Of a stretch of DNA of 64,000 bases, positions 34,160 to 42,707 are shown in pieces. The stretch's first letter is position 1, and the number at the start of each line of letters is the position of its first letter. The DNA comes from CAVSCR01 sp963726575 (GTDB lineage Bacteria; Actinomycetota; Actinomycetes; JAHEKZ01): positions 186,001 through 250,000 of the forward strand of contig CAVSCR010000007.1 in assembly GCA_963726575.1 (NCBI GenBank), given 5' to 3'. Made by a program: the position numbers and the translations under genes. The notes under the pieces were generated by a model. That model did not search any database and had not been told where the DNA came from. It saw only the letters and a program-made list of their open reading frames with translations.

Positions 34160-34745
34160 CCGCCGGCCCGGACAAGCGGACCGCGAGCACCACGACGCCT
34201 GCAACCCCGGCCAACAGCAGCCCCAGGAGCATGAACGCGAGCGCGATGCCCGCGTCGCGAAGGCTGGTGCGGTAGGTCGCCCCGTCCAGGTTCGGCGTGA
34301 TGGCGAACCTCAGGTCGCCCACCGTCCCGGACGTCGCTGTGTCCTCGCAGGTCACGACGACCGCGCCGTCCACCGAGGTCTGGACCTTGCCGACCAGCCA
34401 CCAACGCCCCGAGGGCAGGGCCAACGACACCGAATCCCCCTGGCGCAGCCGCCAGGTGCGGGGCATTGCTCCGCTGCCCGGCGCCGGCTGGGCGTCGCAC
34501 CACCACCCACGACTGTCCAGGGATCCCGGGTCGGCCGAGGCGAACAGCAGCCGCGTCTGTCCGGCCAGCATGTCCACCGTCATGCGACGACTCGGCGCGA
34601 ACGCGACGTAGCCCTCGACCGCGTTCACGCTGGCTGCCACCGCTGGGCGCACGCTGCGGCCCACGGCGACGCCGCCGGCGACCACCGCCAGCACTGCCAG
34701 GGCGAGGCTGATCGAGTACCACCACGGCGAGATCCGCTGGCTCAT
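34137..34745 (-). CDS. Membrane protein with two TM segments, function unknown
   Basis: A 202-residue protein. N-terminal segment WWYSISLALAVLAVVAGGVAVG and C-terminal segment DAGIALAFMLLGLLLAGVAG flank an extracytoplasmic beta-rich domain with two Cys (GWWCDAQP, VVVTCEDTA). ATG 34745 overlaps the stop of the PH-domain gene (ATGA), so it is the last gene of a three-gene operon with two PH-domain membrane proteins. I do not recognise the domain. Confidence 0.75.
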   Translation of the reverse strand: MSQRISPWWYSISLALAVLAVVAGGVAVGRSVRPAVAASVNAVEGYVAFAPSRRMTVDMLAGQTRLLFASADPGSLDSRGWWCDAQPAPGSGAMPRTWRLRQGDSVSLALPSGRWWLVGKVQTSVDGAVVVTCEDTATSGTVGDLRFAITPNLDGATYRTSLRDAGIALAFMLLGLLLAGVAGVVVLAVRLSGPAVTRGAGR

Positions 34746-36121
34746 GTGGCCGCCTCCCCCAGCGGCGGTGGGCTCGGTTGCATCCAACGCTGTGGAGGCG
34801 CCGACTGTCGGGCGAGCCGGCTGGCCACGACCTGCGCCTCGGCGAGCGCGCGGGCTTCGGCCGCCGGCCGCTGAGCCGCCATGGGTTTGATCGGACCAGG
34901 CGTCGAGTCGAGATGGACCGTGGCCAGTCCCAGGCGGCGCTGCCACGGCCCCTGACTCACCCGGACACTCTGCACCCGGGCGTGCGGCACCGCGTCGAGG
35001 GTCGGCACGAGCCAGCCATGCCGCGCCACGAACACGCGGCTGTCACCGCCGACGGCAAGCCGACGCCACTGCAAAGGCGCCCGCGACCTGGCGCGCCGGG
35101 GCACCGGGGCCAGCGGCAACGCCTGGACCTCGACGCCGGGCAGGACTCGCTGGATCAACATGTGCGCCACGTCCACCGGGCCGGCCGGGAGCAGCACCCG
35201 TGGGTGCTCCTTCGCCTCGTTCTGCTCCGGCGATCCGGCCACGTTGATCACCACCCGCACCCAACCACGGTGTCGCCACAGGATCGGCGACTCGATGCGC
35301 ACGGCCTGAACTCGACCCGGCGGCACCGTCTGCAGTTGGTGCGAGGTCAACCCGAAGCGCAGGCGAAGTCCGTCAGGTGAGTCCGCGACCGTGAACCCGA
35401 AGAAGGTGAGGAACGGCCGGACCGCACCCGCAAGCGGCGCGACTACGGCGATGAACACCGGCGCCATGACCACCGGATTCCCGGACACGACGGTGACGAC
35501 GAGCATCACGAGGACGACGAGGACGGCCACGATTGCGGCGGGCGACAGCAGTGACGACTCCAGAATCACTGACGTCGGAACGGCCACGAGAACGTTCTCG
35601 GGCGCGATCGCAGCCGCGACGCCTGGCTCGGTCCCCCGCACCCCGGCCGCGCGGGCAAGCAGTTCGGCGCGTAGGGCGTGGGCGTCGTCCAGCGTGAGGT
35701 AGCCGATCACCAGGCTGCGGCGCTCGGCGCCGGCCACCTCGGGCCGTACCTCCGCCAAGCCGAACAACCTCGCCAGCAAGGGCTGCGTCACCTCCACGGA
35801 CTGCAGCCGCGACAGCTGAACGCGTCGTTGGCTCACCTGCAGGACACCGGACGACAGACGAAGGTCGCCGTCGGCGTCGAACGAGTAGGTGAAGCGCGTC
35901 CACGACAGGTACTGGTACGCCATGAACAGCAGTACCAGTGCGACCGCGCCGGCACCCAACAGCGGCCGTTGCGCGCCACTGGTGGAGTTGATGAGTCCGT
36001 TGGTGAAGACGAACAGCAGCAGCACCGGGACGAGCTGACCCGCCTTGACCACGGCGGTGATCGCGTTCGTGCGTCGGGGTTCGGTCGGGACGAACGGACC
36101 GGTCGGCGATTGCGCTGTCAT
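34742..36121 (-). CDS. Bacterial PH-domain membrane protein, YdbT-like
   Basis: A 459-residue membrane protein with tandem bacterial PH (bPH_2/DUF304) domains. The first follows two N-terminal TM segments (RVQLSRLQSVEVTQPLLARL, GLAEVRPEVAGAE). The others follow a second TM pair around residues 190-240 (TVPPGRVQAVRIESPILWRH; HARVQSVRVSQGPWQRRLGL, LATVHLDSTPGP). YdbS/YdbT pairs are widespread in Gram-positives, with a proposed membrane-stress role. ATG overlaps the upstream PH gene (ATGA). Confidence 0.87.
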   Translation of the reverse strand: MTAQSPTGPFVPTEPRRTNAITAVVKAGQLVPVLLLFVFTNGLINSTSGAQRPLLGAGAVALVLLFMAYQYLSWTRFTYSFDADGDLRLSSGVLQVSQRRVQLSRLQSVEVTQPLLARLFGLAEVRPEVAGAERRSLVIGYLTLDDAHALRAELLARAAGVRGTEPGVAAAIAPENVLVAVPTSVILESSLLSPAAIVAVLVVLVMLVVTVVSGNPVVMAPVFIAVVAPLAGAVRPFLTFFGFTVADSPDGLRLRFGLTSHQLQTVPPGRVQAVRIESPILWRHRGWVRVVINVAGSPEQNEAKEHPRVLLPAGPVDVAHMLIQRVLPGVEVQALPLAPVPRRARSRAPLQWRRLAVGGDSRVFVARHGWLVPTLDAVPHARVQSVRVSQGPWQRRLGLATVHLDSTPGPIKPMAAQRPAAEARALAEAQVVASRLARQSAPPQRWMQPSPPPLGEAAT

Positions 36122-36621
36122 AGGCCGGCGCTGCGCTGCTCACCGAGCGCGGCGAGATGGTCGCGCAGGCGAGCGGCGCGATCGGTGGGCAGGCCGGCGA
36201 TCACGGCATCGGTGGTCGCGGCCGCAGTGTGGAGCTGGACCTTGGCCATGCCGAAGCGCCGGTCGAGGGGTCCGGCCGTCACATCGACGAGCTGCATCCG
36301 CCCGTAGGGCACGATCACGAGCTTGCGGAACATCACGCCCGACACCACGAGCAGGTCGTCGGCGCGTTCGAGGTAGCCCATCGCGCGGACCTGGCGCCCG
36401 ATCACCCACGACGTCCATGCCAGTGCCAGCAGCACGACGAGGAGCACCGCGAATCCCCACTGAGGGCCACCGGCGGCGATCGTCACGCCGATGCCGATGC
36501 CGGCAACGACCAGAGCCGTGGCCAGGGCGCCCATGCGACGCGCCGTGGCCAGGCGAGGGCTCACCCGGACCCATGGCGCGCCAGGGTCGGCCGCGAAGGG
36601 GTCAGCAGGCTCCTGGCTCAC
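36118..36621 (-). CDS. Bacterial PH-domain membrane protein, YdbS-like
   Basis: A 167-residue protein: two adjacent TM segments (MGALATALVVAGIGIGVTIA, WGFAVLLVVLLALAWTSWVI), then one bPH_2 domain (VIVPYGRMQLVDVTAGPLDR, MAKVQLHTAAATTDAVIAGL). GTG 36621 is preferred; the upstream open frame (to 36762) lacks domain sequence and would cross the operator-like repeats. First gene of the YdbS/YdbT-like operon, divergent from the permease. Confidence 0.87.
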   Translation of the reverse strand: MSQEPADPFAADPGAPWVRVSPRLATARRMGALATALVVAGIGIGVTIAAGGPQWGFAVLLVVLLALAWTSWVIGRQVRAMGYLERADDLLVVSGVMFRKLVIVPYGRMQLVDVTAGPLDRRFGMAKVQLHTAAATTDAVIAGLPTDRAARLRDHLAALGEQRSAGL

Positions 36622-36653
36622 GGTCCGAGCGTAATCAGTCGGCGCTCCGACTG

Positions 36654-36693
36654 TTACCGACCGGTAATGGTCTGGTCCGATACCGAACGGTGA
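36654..36693. promoter_or_regulatory. Tandem operator-like palindromes upstream of permease and PH operon
   Basis: Two related dyads: TTACCGACCGGTAA (36654-36667) and ATACCGAACGGTGA (36680-36693), starts 26 bases apart. Both share core ACCGANCGGT, six-base arms with a two-base spacer. They sit in the 174-base divergent promoter region. A TATAAA at 36736-36741 could be the -10 of the permease promoter. Tandem sites of this shape commonly bind a dimeric repressor or activator; the protein is not identified. Confidence 0.55.
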
Positions 36694-36795
36694 CCATGGA
36701 CCTCGGTCAAGTCCCCCCATGCGCGGCCCAAAGGGTCTATAAACCGGCGTGAGGTGTGTCACTCCGCCTGCCCACCGTCAACGAGGAGACCTCCC

Positions 36796-38532
36796 GTGGC
36801 CGACACCACAAAGCTGACCGCTGACGAACAGATGCTCGCTGAGCTCGGCTACAAGCAGGAGCTGAACCGCTCCTGGAGCGGGTTCTCCAACTTCGCGATC
36901 TCGTTCTCGATCATCTCGATCCTCGCCGGCTGCTTCACGACGTTCTACTTTGGTTGGGACTTCGGTGGCCCGGTCGTCATCTCGCTGGGCTGGCCGTTCA
37001 TCTCGTTCTTCATCCTGCTCATCGGGTTCTGCATGTCCGAACTCGTTTCGGCCTATCCGACGTCCGGCGGCATCTACTGGTGGGCGAGCACGCTCGGGTC
37101 GGTCAAGGCCGGCTACTACACCGGGTGGCTGAACCTGGTCGGTCTGGTCGCGATCGAAGCATCCGTCGCGTACGCGGCCGCGCAGTTCCTCGACTATTCG
37201 CTGTCCCACTTCAGCACCGCCTGGGCCAACGGCTGGCCGTTCCCAGACTCATGGGGGCCGGGGACGACCGGCGCGATCCAGCGGGACTTCTGGATCTTCG
37301 CGCTGATCTTGGTGCTTGTGACGCTGGTGAACATCTTCTCCAGCCACTTGCTCGCCGTGTTCAACAACATCTCGGTGTGGTGGCACGTGGTCGGTGCCTC
37401 CGTCGTTGTGCTCATCCTCTGGTTCTTCCTCAAGCCGGGTGCCAACCACTGGAACGCCAGCGACGTGTTCACCTACCGGGTCAACAACACCGGCGGCTTC
37501 TTCCACGGTGGAACCAGTGGATTCGGTTTCTGGTTCATGGTGATCCCGCTCGGCTTCCTGCTGACGCAGTACACGATCACCGGCTACGACGCGTCGGCCC
37601 ACCTGTCCGAGGAGACCAACTCGGCGGCCGACTCGGCGGCCAAGGGAATCTGGCGAGCGATCTTCTACTCGGCGATCGGCGGCTACATCCTGCTGCTGAC
37701 CTTCCTGTTCGCCGTCCAAGACCCTGCGGGCGTCACTACGGGGTTCGGATCCGTCACCCTCATTTTCGACCAGGCTCTCACCCCGCACCTAGCGGGCTTC
37801 GTCCTCCTGATCGCCACCATCGGTCAGTTGTTCTGCACCACCGCGTGCCTCACCTCGGCCTCTCGCATGCTGTTCGCGTTCAGCCGAGACGGCGCAGTGC
37901 CGGGAGCGAAGTACTGGTCGAAGCTGAACAGCCGGCGCACTCCGGTCAACGCGGTCATGATCGTCGCAATTTGCGCCTTCATCCTGACGATTCCCGCGTA
38001 CTTCCCGGTCAACGTCGGCACGGCTGATGCGCCGGTCTTCAGCGCAACTGCGTTCTTTGCCGTCGTATCGATCGGTACCCTCGGTCTCTACTTGTCGTTC
38101 TCCATCCCGATCTACTACCGGTGGCGCAAGGGCGACGCATTCAAGCAAGGCTCGTGGAACCTGGGTAGCAAGTGGAAGTGGATGGCGCCGCTCGCGATCC
38201 TGGAGATCCTCATCACGTCGGTCTACTTCATGATGCCAAATGCTGTTGGCGGCACCCCTTGGTTCATGCGAGGTCTGCTGCAGGCGCCGAGCACGTCCGA
38301 GGTTCCGTTCGACTGGCGCTTCGTCAACTATGCACCTCTCGTGATGGGGGCGATCTTCCTGGCGCTCTGGATCGGCTGGCATGTGTCGGCCAAGCACTGG
38401 TTCACCGGGCCGAAGCGGACCGTAGATCTCCCAGCCGGCGTCACGTCGGCGGACGAGATCGCGCTGGAACACCACGACCAGGGCTTGCTGCCTGGCGAGC
38501 ACCACCGGCACGAGGACCCGCCGGCATCCTGA
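36796..38532 (+). CDS. APC-superfamily amino-acid permease
   Basis: A 578-residue transporter with about twelve hydrophobic segments. Amino-acid/GABA permease features: NRSWSGFSNFAISFSIISIL opening TM1, ELVSAYPTSGGIYWWASTLG (TM2/3 consensus), and GYDASAHLSEETNSAADSAA (the conserved G-Y-D-x-x-x-H-x-x-E-E-T of the BAT1/GABA-permease group). GTG 36796 has GAGGAGA about seven bases upstream. It is monocistronic: tandem palindromes upstream and a strong hairpin downstream. Substrate probably GABA, choline or another small amine; not certain. Confidence 0.92.
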   Translation: MADTTKLTADEQMLAELGYKQELNRSWSGFSNFAISFSIISILAGCFTTFYFGWDFGGPVVISLGWPFISFFILLIGFCMSELVSAYPTSGGIYWWASTLGSVKAGYYTGWLNLVGLVAIEASVAYAAAQFLDYSLSHFSTAWANGWPFPDSWGPGTTGAIQRDFWIFALILVLVTLVNIFSSHLLAVFNNISVWWHVVGASVVVLILWFFLKPGANHWNASDVFTYRVNNTGGFFHGGTSGFGFWFMVIPLGFLLTQYTITGYDASAHLSEETNSAADSAAKGIWRAIFYSAIGGYILLLTFLFAVQDPAGVTTGFGSVTLIFDQALTPHLAGFVLLIATIGQLFCTTACLTSASRMLFAFSRDGAVPGAKYWSKLNSRRTPVNAVMIVAICAFILTIPAYFPVNVGTADAPVFSATAFFAVVSIGTLGLYLSFSIPIYYRWRKGDAFKQGSWNLGSKWKWMAPLAILEILITSVYFMMPNAVGGTPWFMRGLLQAPSTSEVPFDWRFVNYAPLVMGAIFLALWIGWHVSAKHWFTGPKRTVDLPAGVTSADEIALEHHDQGLLPGEHHRHEDPPAS

Positions 38533-38545
38533 CGGTTCGAGATGC

Positions 38546-38587
38546 TCTGAGGGCTCAGACCTACGGGTCTGAGCCCTCAGACGTTTC
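38546..38587 (+). terminator. Terminator hairpin with UACG tetraloop
   Basis: TCTGAGGGCTCAGACC pairs perfectly with its complement (16 bp) around TACG, giving the extra-stable C(UACG)G loop. A short CGTTT tail follows. It starts 14 bases after the permease stop and 28 before nuoD. High-confidence intrinsic-type terminator. Confidence 0.85.
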
Positions 38588-38614
38588 GCCGACCAGGCGT
38601 GGCACGATCGCCGC

Positions 38615-39796
38615 ATGACGTCGGGACCTCTCCAGGAACGCGTGGTGGCCACCGGCATCGGTGGCGCGGACGTCTCCGGCGACGGCCTGGCCATGACCGA
38701 CATGGTCTTGAACATCGGGCCGCAGCATCCGTCGACCCATGGCGTCCTTCGGCTCCGGCTCACCCTCGACGGCGAGCGCATCGTGAGAGCCGAGCCGATC
38801 ATCGGCTACATGCACCGCGGGGCGGAGAAGCTGTTCGAGGTCCGTGACTACCGCCAGATCCTCGTACTCGCCAACCGGCATGACTGGCTGAGCGCCTTCA
38901 GCAACGAGCTCGGCGTGGTGATCGCCGTGGAGCGGATGCTCGGCATGGAGGTGCCGGTCCGCGCGGTCTGGGCGCGCACGTTGCTCGCCGAGCTGAACCG
39001 CGTCCTCAACCACCTCATGTTCCTCGGCTCCTACCCGCTCGAGGTGGGAGCGATCACGCCGGTCTTCTACGCCTTCCGCGAGCGCGAGGTGATCCAGGCG
39101 GTGATGGAGGAAGCGTCGGGCGGGCGGATGCACTACATGTTCAACCGCGTCGGCGGCCTGCGCGACGACCTGCCGAACGGATGGCTGGAGCGCACCCGTG
39201 CGGCGGTGGCACTGGTCAGGGAGCGCATTCCACAGCTGCAGCGGCTGATCTTCGGCAACGAGATCTTTCGGGCGCGGACTCGAGGCGTCGGCATCCTCGC
39301 CCGCGAGCAGATCGAGCAGTACGGCGTCAGTGGCGCGATCGCGCGCGGCTCGGGCGTCGACTTCGACCTGCGCCGCGACGAGCCGTACCTCGCCTACGCC
39401 GAGCTGCGCGACGTCCTGCGGGTACCGCTGCGGACCGAGGGCGACTGCCTGGCCCGGTTCGAGGTGCTCATGGAACAGGTCTTCGTGTCCCTCGACCTGG
39501 CCGATGCGTGTCTGGACCGGCTGAGCACCTTGCCGCAAGGTCCGATCAACACGCGGCTGCCCAAGGTGGTCAAGGCGCCCGAGGGTGCGACGTATGCGTG
39601 GACGGAGAACCCGCTGGGAATCAACGGCTACTACCTGGTCTCACACGGAGAGAAGACACCCTGGCGCTTGAAGCTGCGCAGCGCTTCGTTCAACAACATC
39701 CAGGTACTGACGGAGATGCTGCCGGGTCAGATCATCCCCGACATGGTGGCGATCCTCGGCTCGATGTTCTTCGTCGTGGGCGACATCGACAAGTGA
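38615..39796 (+). CDS. nuoD: NADH-quinone oxidoreductase subunit D-like, stand-alone copy
   Basis: 393 residues, full NuoD (49-kDa complex I) length: MVLNIGPQHPSTHGVLRLRL, EPIIGYMHRGAEKLFE (quinone-site HRG), FNRVGGLRDDLPNGW, CLDRLSTLPQGPIN, GYYLVSHGEKTPWRLKLRSA. No other nuo gene is within reach: upstream is the permease terminator and downstream a convergent membrane-protein gene (four bases). Either a second NuoD for an alternative complex or a separated original. The C-terminal FFVVGDIDK differs slightly from the usual DxVMGDVDR. Confidence 0.9.
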   Translation: MTSGPLQERVVATGIGGADVSGDGLAMTDMVLNIGPQHPSTHGVLRLRLTLDGERIVRAEPIIGYMHRGAEKLFEVRDYRQILVLANRHDWLSAFSNELGVVIAVERMLGMEVPVRAVWARTLLAELNRVLNHLMFLGSYPLEVGAITPVFYAFREREVIQAVMEEASGGRMHYMFNRVGGLRDDLPNGWLERTRAAVALVRERIPQLQRLIFGNEIFRARTRGVGILAREQIEQYGVSGAIARGSGVDFDLRRDEPYLAYAELRDVLRVPLRTEGDCLARFEVLMEQVFVSLDLADACLDRLSTLPQGPINTRLPKVVKAPEGATYAWTENPLGINGYYLVSHGEKTPWRLKLRSASFNNIQVLTEMLPGQIIPDMVAILGSMFFVVGDIDK

Positions 39797-39799
39797 GCG

Positions 39800-40366
39800 T
39801 CACGCAACGGACTGCGAGCGCGCCTCTGCGTTGGCCAGGTCGACGACGTGACGCGCCGGCTTGGGTTCCTCACCGCTGACGACGACCTCGGCCATACCCT
39901 CGGCAGCGGAGACGTCGGGCAGCTCATCGATCGGCGGCGCGACGACCGGAGGTTCGGCGAACGCGGCGCGCACCAGTGGCAGCTGCAGCGACGGGTACAC
40001 CGGCTCGGGAAGGGTGACGACCGGGACGATGAAGTCCTCGAGCTGTTGACTCATGCGTGCCAACTCGACGCCGAGTGCGAGGTTCAGCTCGCGCAGCGAG
40101 GCCAGTTCGCGACGCACCGCTGCCAGCTCAGACCGGTGCAGCGACACCGCACGGGAAGACTCGCGCGCTGCGCGTCGAGCACCCGACCAGGCGATGAAAG
40201 CCGGCACGAGCACCAGGATGGCCAGCCCGGCCATGACCCAGCGCAACTGCGTCAGCGAGTCGACGTACGTCGCCGCGAGAGCCAACGCCACCGCGAGCAG
40301 GACGACGAGAACGAGCCAAAGAGTCCCGGTGGACGGCTCCCGCCGCCGAGCGTGTGCACCAGCCAT
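39800..40366 (-). CDS. Membrane protein with coiled-coil segment, function unknown
   Basis: A 188-residue protein. Two N-terminal TM helices (TLWLVLVVLLAVALALAATY, LRWVMAGLAILVLVPAFIAW) lead to a cytoplasmic charged helix, probably coiled coil (SSRAVSLHRSELAAVRRELA, LRELNLALGVELARMSQQLE), then a Pro/Ala/Glu-rich tail. It lies just past DUF3180 at the end of the folate operon, a place where similar proteins occur in other actinobacteria. Convergent with nuoD. Confidence 0.75.
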   Translation of the reverse strand: MAGAHARRREPSTGTLWLVLVVLLAVALALAATYVDSLTQLRWVMAGLAILVLVPAFIAWSGARRAARESSRAVSLHRSELAAVRRELASLRELNLALGVELARMSQQLEDFIVPVVTLPEPVYPSLQLPLVRAAFAEPPVVAPPIDELPDVSAAEGMAEVVVSGEEPKPARHVVDLANAEARSQSVA

Positions 40367-40438
40367 GCGCGCAGACTACGCCGATCGGGGGACGATCGAC
40401 GCCTGAAGCCGAACGTTTGGTCCCCCATTCTGGCCGGC

Positions 40439-40948
40439 TCAGGCCGACGGCTGCGCCTGGCCGTCTCCTGCGGCCGGCCGGCGGTCGCCCACGCCGGGGC
40501 CGTCGGATGGCGGCTTGACGCGGCAGGCCCGTTCCAGCAGGTAGGCACCCACCGTGGCCAGCGCGGCTGCCAGCGCCGCTGCCCCGGCGATGAGCAGCAC
40601 ATGGCGTCGGTAGTCGTTCTCGAAGTCGAACAGCAGGTAGCCGGCGAACCCCAGGTAGACCCCCGTGAACACGGCGCCACCGACGCATCCGGCCTTGGCC
40701 ATCATGGCCGTCCGGGCGGCCACCAGCGGGTCGAGCGGACGCGCTCCGGGGTCACGCCGCAACCGGGGCTTCAGCGTGATCTCGGCGACGAAGAAGGCGG
40801 CCGCGATGCCGGCCAGAGTGATGGGCGCCGCCCACGGGACGGTCGGGATGCTGCCCGTCCACGCCGTCCACACGTCGACGACGCCGAACCCGAGGCCGCA
40901 ACCGATCACGGCAAGCAGGACCAACGTCATGGGGCGGGTCGGCGTCAC
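40439..40948 (-). CDS. DUF3180 family membrane protein
   Basis: About 169 residues, four hydrophobic segments (MTLVLLAVIGCGLGFGVVD, PWAAPITLAGIAAAFFVAEI, CVGGAVFTGVYLGFAGYLLF, LLIAGAAALAAALATVGAYL) and a basic tail. Matches DUF3180, a family found next to folK in actinobacteria; function unknown. I chose GTG 40948, which overlaps the folK stop (GTGA) like its operon neighbours; ATG 40960 is an alternative. Confidence 0.85.
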   Translation of the reverse strand: MTPTRPMTLVLLAVIGCGLGFGVVDVWTAWTGSIPTVPWAAPITLAGIAAAFFVAEITLKPRLRRDPGARPLDPLVAARTAMMAKAGCVGGAVFTGVYLGFAGYLLFDFENDYRRHVLLIAGAAALAAALATVGAYLLERACRVKPPSDGPGVGDRRPAAGDGQAQPSA

Positions 40949-41451
40949 GGTCCTACCCATTCGTCCACCCACTCGCGGGCATACCGGCGCACTCCGGAGT
41001 CACCCACCTCGGACAACCAGTCGATCACCGGACGCCCCGCGATCTGCGCGTCCGGCTCCACATCGATCCACGGCACCAGCACGAACGCTCTTGCGTGGGC
41101 CAGTGGATGCGGCAGCGTCAGGTCTGCATCGGAGAGTGTCACGTCATCCATCACGACCAGGTCGATGTCCAACGTGCGCGGGCCCCAGCTCACGTCCCGC
41201 ACGCGATGCGCCGCGTCCTCGATGCCTTGCGCAACGTCCAGCAACTCGTGCGGCGAAAGTGACGTGTCCACCGCCACGGCGGCGTTGAAGAAGACTCCTT
41301 GCTCGGGTCCGCCGACCGGATCGCTCTCGTACAGACACGACACGGCGACGACGCTGATGTCGGGGTGACGAGCCAGCGACTGCACGGCAGCCTGCAGGGT
41401 CGCCAGGCGGTCGCCGAGGTTGCTCCCCAGAGCGAGCACGGCGCGGGTCAT
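40945..41451 (-). CDS. folK: 2-amino-4-hydroxy-6-hydroxymethyldihydropteridine diphosphokinase
   Basis: HPPK transfers pyrophosphate from ATP to the pterin alcohol in folate synthesis. 168 residues: AVLALGSNLGDRLATLQAAV, YESDPVGGPEQGVFFNAAVA, and the signature WGPRTLDIDLVVMDD followed by LTLPHPLAHARAFVLVPWID. ATG overlaps the folB stop (ATGA). folP-folB-folK are contiguous and coupled. Confidence 0.97.
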   Translation of the reverse strand: MTRAVLALGSNLGDRLATLQAAVQSLARHPDISVVAVSCLYESDPVGGPEQGVFFNAAVAVDTSLSPHELLDVAQGIEDAAHRVRDVSWGPRTLDIDLVVMDDVTLSDADLTLPHPLAHARAFVLVPWIDVEPDAQIAGRPVIDWLSEVGDSGVRRYAREWVDEWVGP

Positions 41452-41813
41452 GCACGGCTCCGAGTGACCGTCACCGACACGTCGGCCACACTGACCGCGA
41501 CCGGCGCCTGCGGCTTGTGCACCGTGACCTCGACCACCGACACACGCGCATCCACGAGCACCAGGTCGGCGATGCGCGCCGCGAGCGTCTCGATCAGGTC
41601 CACGGGGTCCCGCTCGACCGCCGCCACCACCTCACCGGCGAGGCCGCCGTAGTCGAGGGTGTCCGCGAGGTCGTCGCTTGCGGCTGCCCCCGACAGGTCC
41701 AGCCAGGCCGTGACGTCGACCACGAAGGGCTGGCCTTCGCGCCGTTCGTGGTCGAGGACGCCGTGGAATCCGAACGCGTCGATGCCGAGCAGCTGGACCC
41801 GATCCGAGGTCAT
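41448..41813 (-). CDS. folB: Dihydroneopterin aldolase
   Basis: Converts dihydroneopterin to hydroxymethyldihydropterin and glycolaldehyde. 121 residues: VQLLGIDAFGFHGVLDHERR (catalytic Glu/His region), PFVVDVTAWLD, DLIETLAARIADLVL, VEVTVHKPQAPV (catalytic Lys). ATG 41813 overlaps the folP stop (ATGA); the open frame further upstream is shadow of folP. Confidence 0.96.
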   Translation of the reverse strand: MTSDRVQLLGIDAFGFHGVLDHERREGQPFVVDVTAWLDLSGAAASDDLADTLDYGGLAGEVVAAVERDPVDLIETLAARIADLVLVDARVSVVEVTVHKPQAPVAVSVADVSVTVTRSRA

Positions 41814-42679
41814 GGGCCGACCTCGGCCGCGGACATGGCCGCGGCAACGCGCGCCGCGTCCAGGCTGCTGCGGACGTCGTGGACCCGCACCCCCCACGCG
41901 CCGGCCGCAGCCACGAGGGCCGAGACGGCAGTCGTCGCGTCCTCGCGCTCATCCAGGGGGCGAGGATTCCCGGCAGGGTCAGCGAGCAGCTCGCCCAGGA
42001 ACCTCTTGCGCGAGGCGCCGACCAGCAGTGGCTGTCCCAATGCGTGCAGCGGAGCGAGGTTGGCCAGCAACGGCCAGTTGTCCTGCGGCGTCTTGGCGAA
42101 TCCGATCCCGGGGTCGAGCACCACGTTGCGCAGGTCGACGCCGGCTGCGGCAGCGCAGTCGAGCCGCTCGCGCAGCTCCTGCACAACTCCCTCGACCACG
42201 CCCAGGGGGTACTCGGTGCGGGCCATCATCTCGGTGCTGTGCCCCCGCCAGTGCATGAGCACGCAGGGCACGTCAGCCGCCGCCAGGTAGGCGAGCATCT
42301 GTGGATCGGCGAGACCACCACTGACGTCGTTCACCAGTACCGCCCCGGCGTGCACCGCGGCCTGCGCGACCTCGGCACGCATGGTGTCGATCGAGACGGC
42401 GACGCCCTCGGAGGTCAGCGCCGACACGACGGGGACGACCCGGGACAGCTCGACGTCGACCGGAACCCGGGCCGCGCCGGGCCGGGTCGACTCGCCACCC
42501 ACATCGACGAGGTCGGCGCCCTCGTCGAACAGCTGACGTCCGCGTTCGATCGCCGCCTCGGCTGCGACGTAGCGGCCGCCGTCACTGAACGAGTCCGGCG
42601 TCACGTTGACGACGCCCATGACGACACACCGGTCCAGCTCCGCGATGCGGCCGGGGAGTCCACGTGGTGTCTGTCGCAT
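41810..42679 (-). CDS. folP: Dihydropteroate synthase
   Basis: Joins dihydropterin pyrophosphate and p-aminobenzoate; target of sulfonamides. 289 residues of a TIM barrel: MGVVNVTPDSFSDGGRYVAA, GADLVDVGGESTRPGA, VSIDTMRAEVAQAAV, LVNDVSGGLADPQML, VVLDPGIGFAKTPQDNW, LLVGASRKRFLGELL. All signature loops intact. Follows folE by 28 bases. Confidence 0.97.
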   Translation of the reverse strand: MRQTPRGLPGRIAELDRCVVMGVVNVTPDSFSDGGRYVAAEAAIERGRQLFDEGADLVDVGGESTRPGAARVPVDVELSRVVPVVSALTSEGVAVSIDTMRAEVAQAAVHAGAVLVNDVSGGLADPQMLAYLAAADVPCVLMHWRGHSTEMMARTEYPLGVVEGVVQELRERLDCAAAAGVDLRNVVLDPGIGFAKTPQDNWPLLANLAPLHALGQPLLVGASRKRFLGELLADPAGNPRPLDEREDATTAVSALVAAAGAWGVRVHDVRSSLDAARVAAAMSAAEVGP

Positions 42680-42707
42680 GGCGAGAGCCCGTCGGGTCCC
42701 TTCCGGG

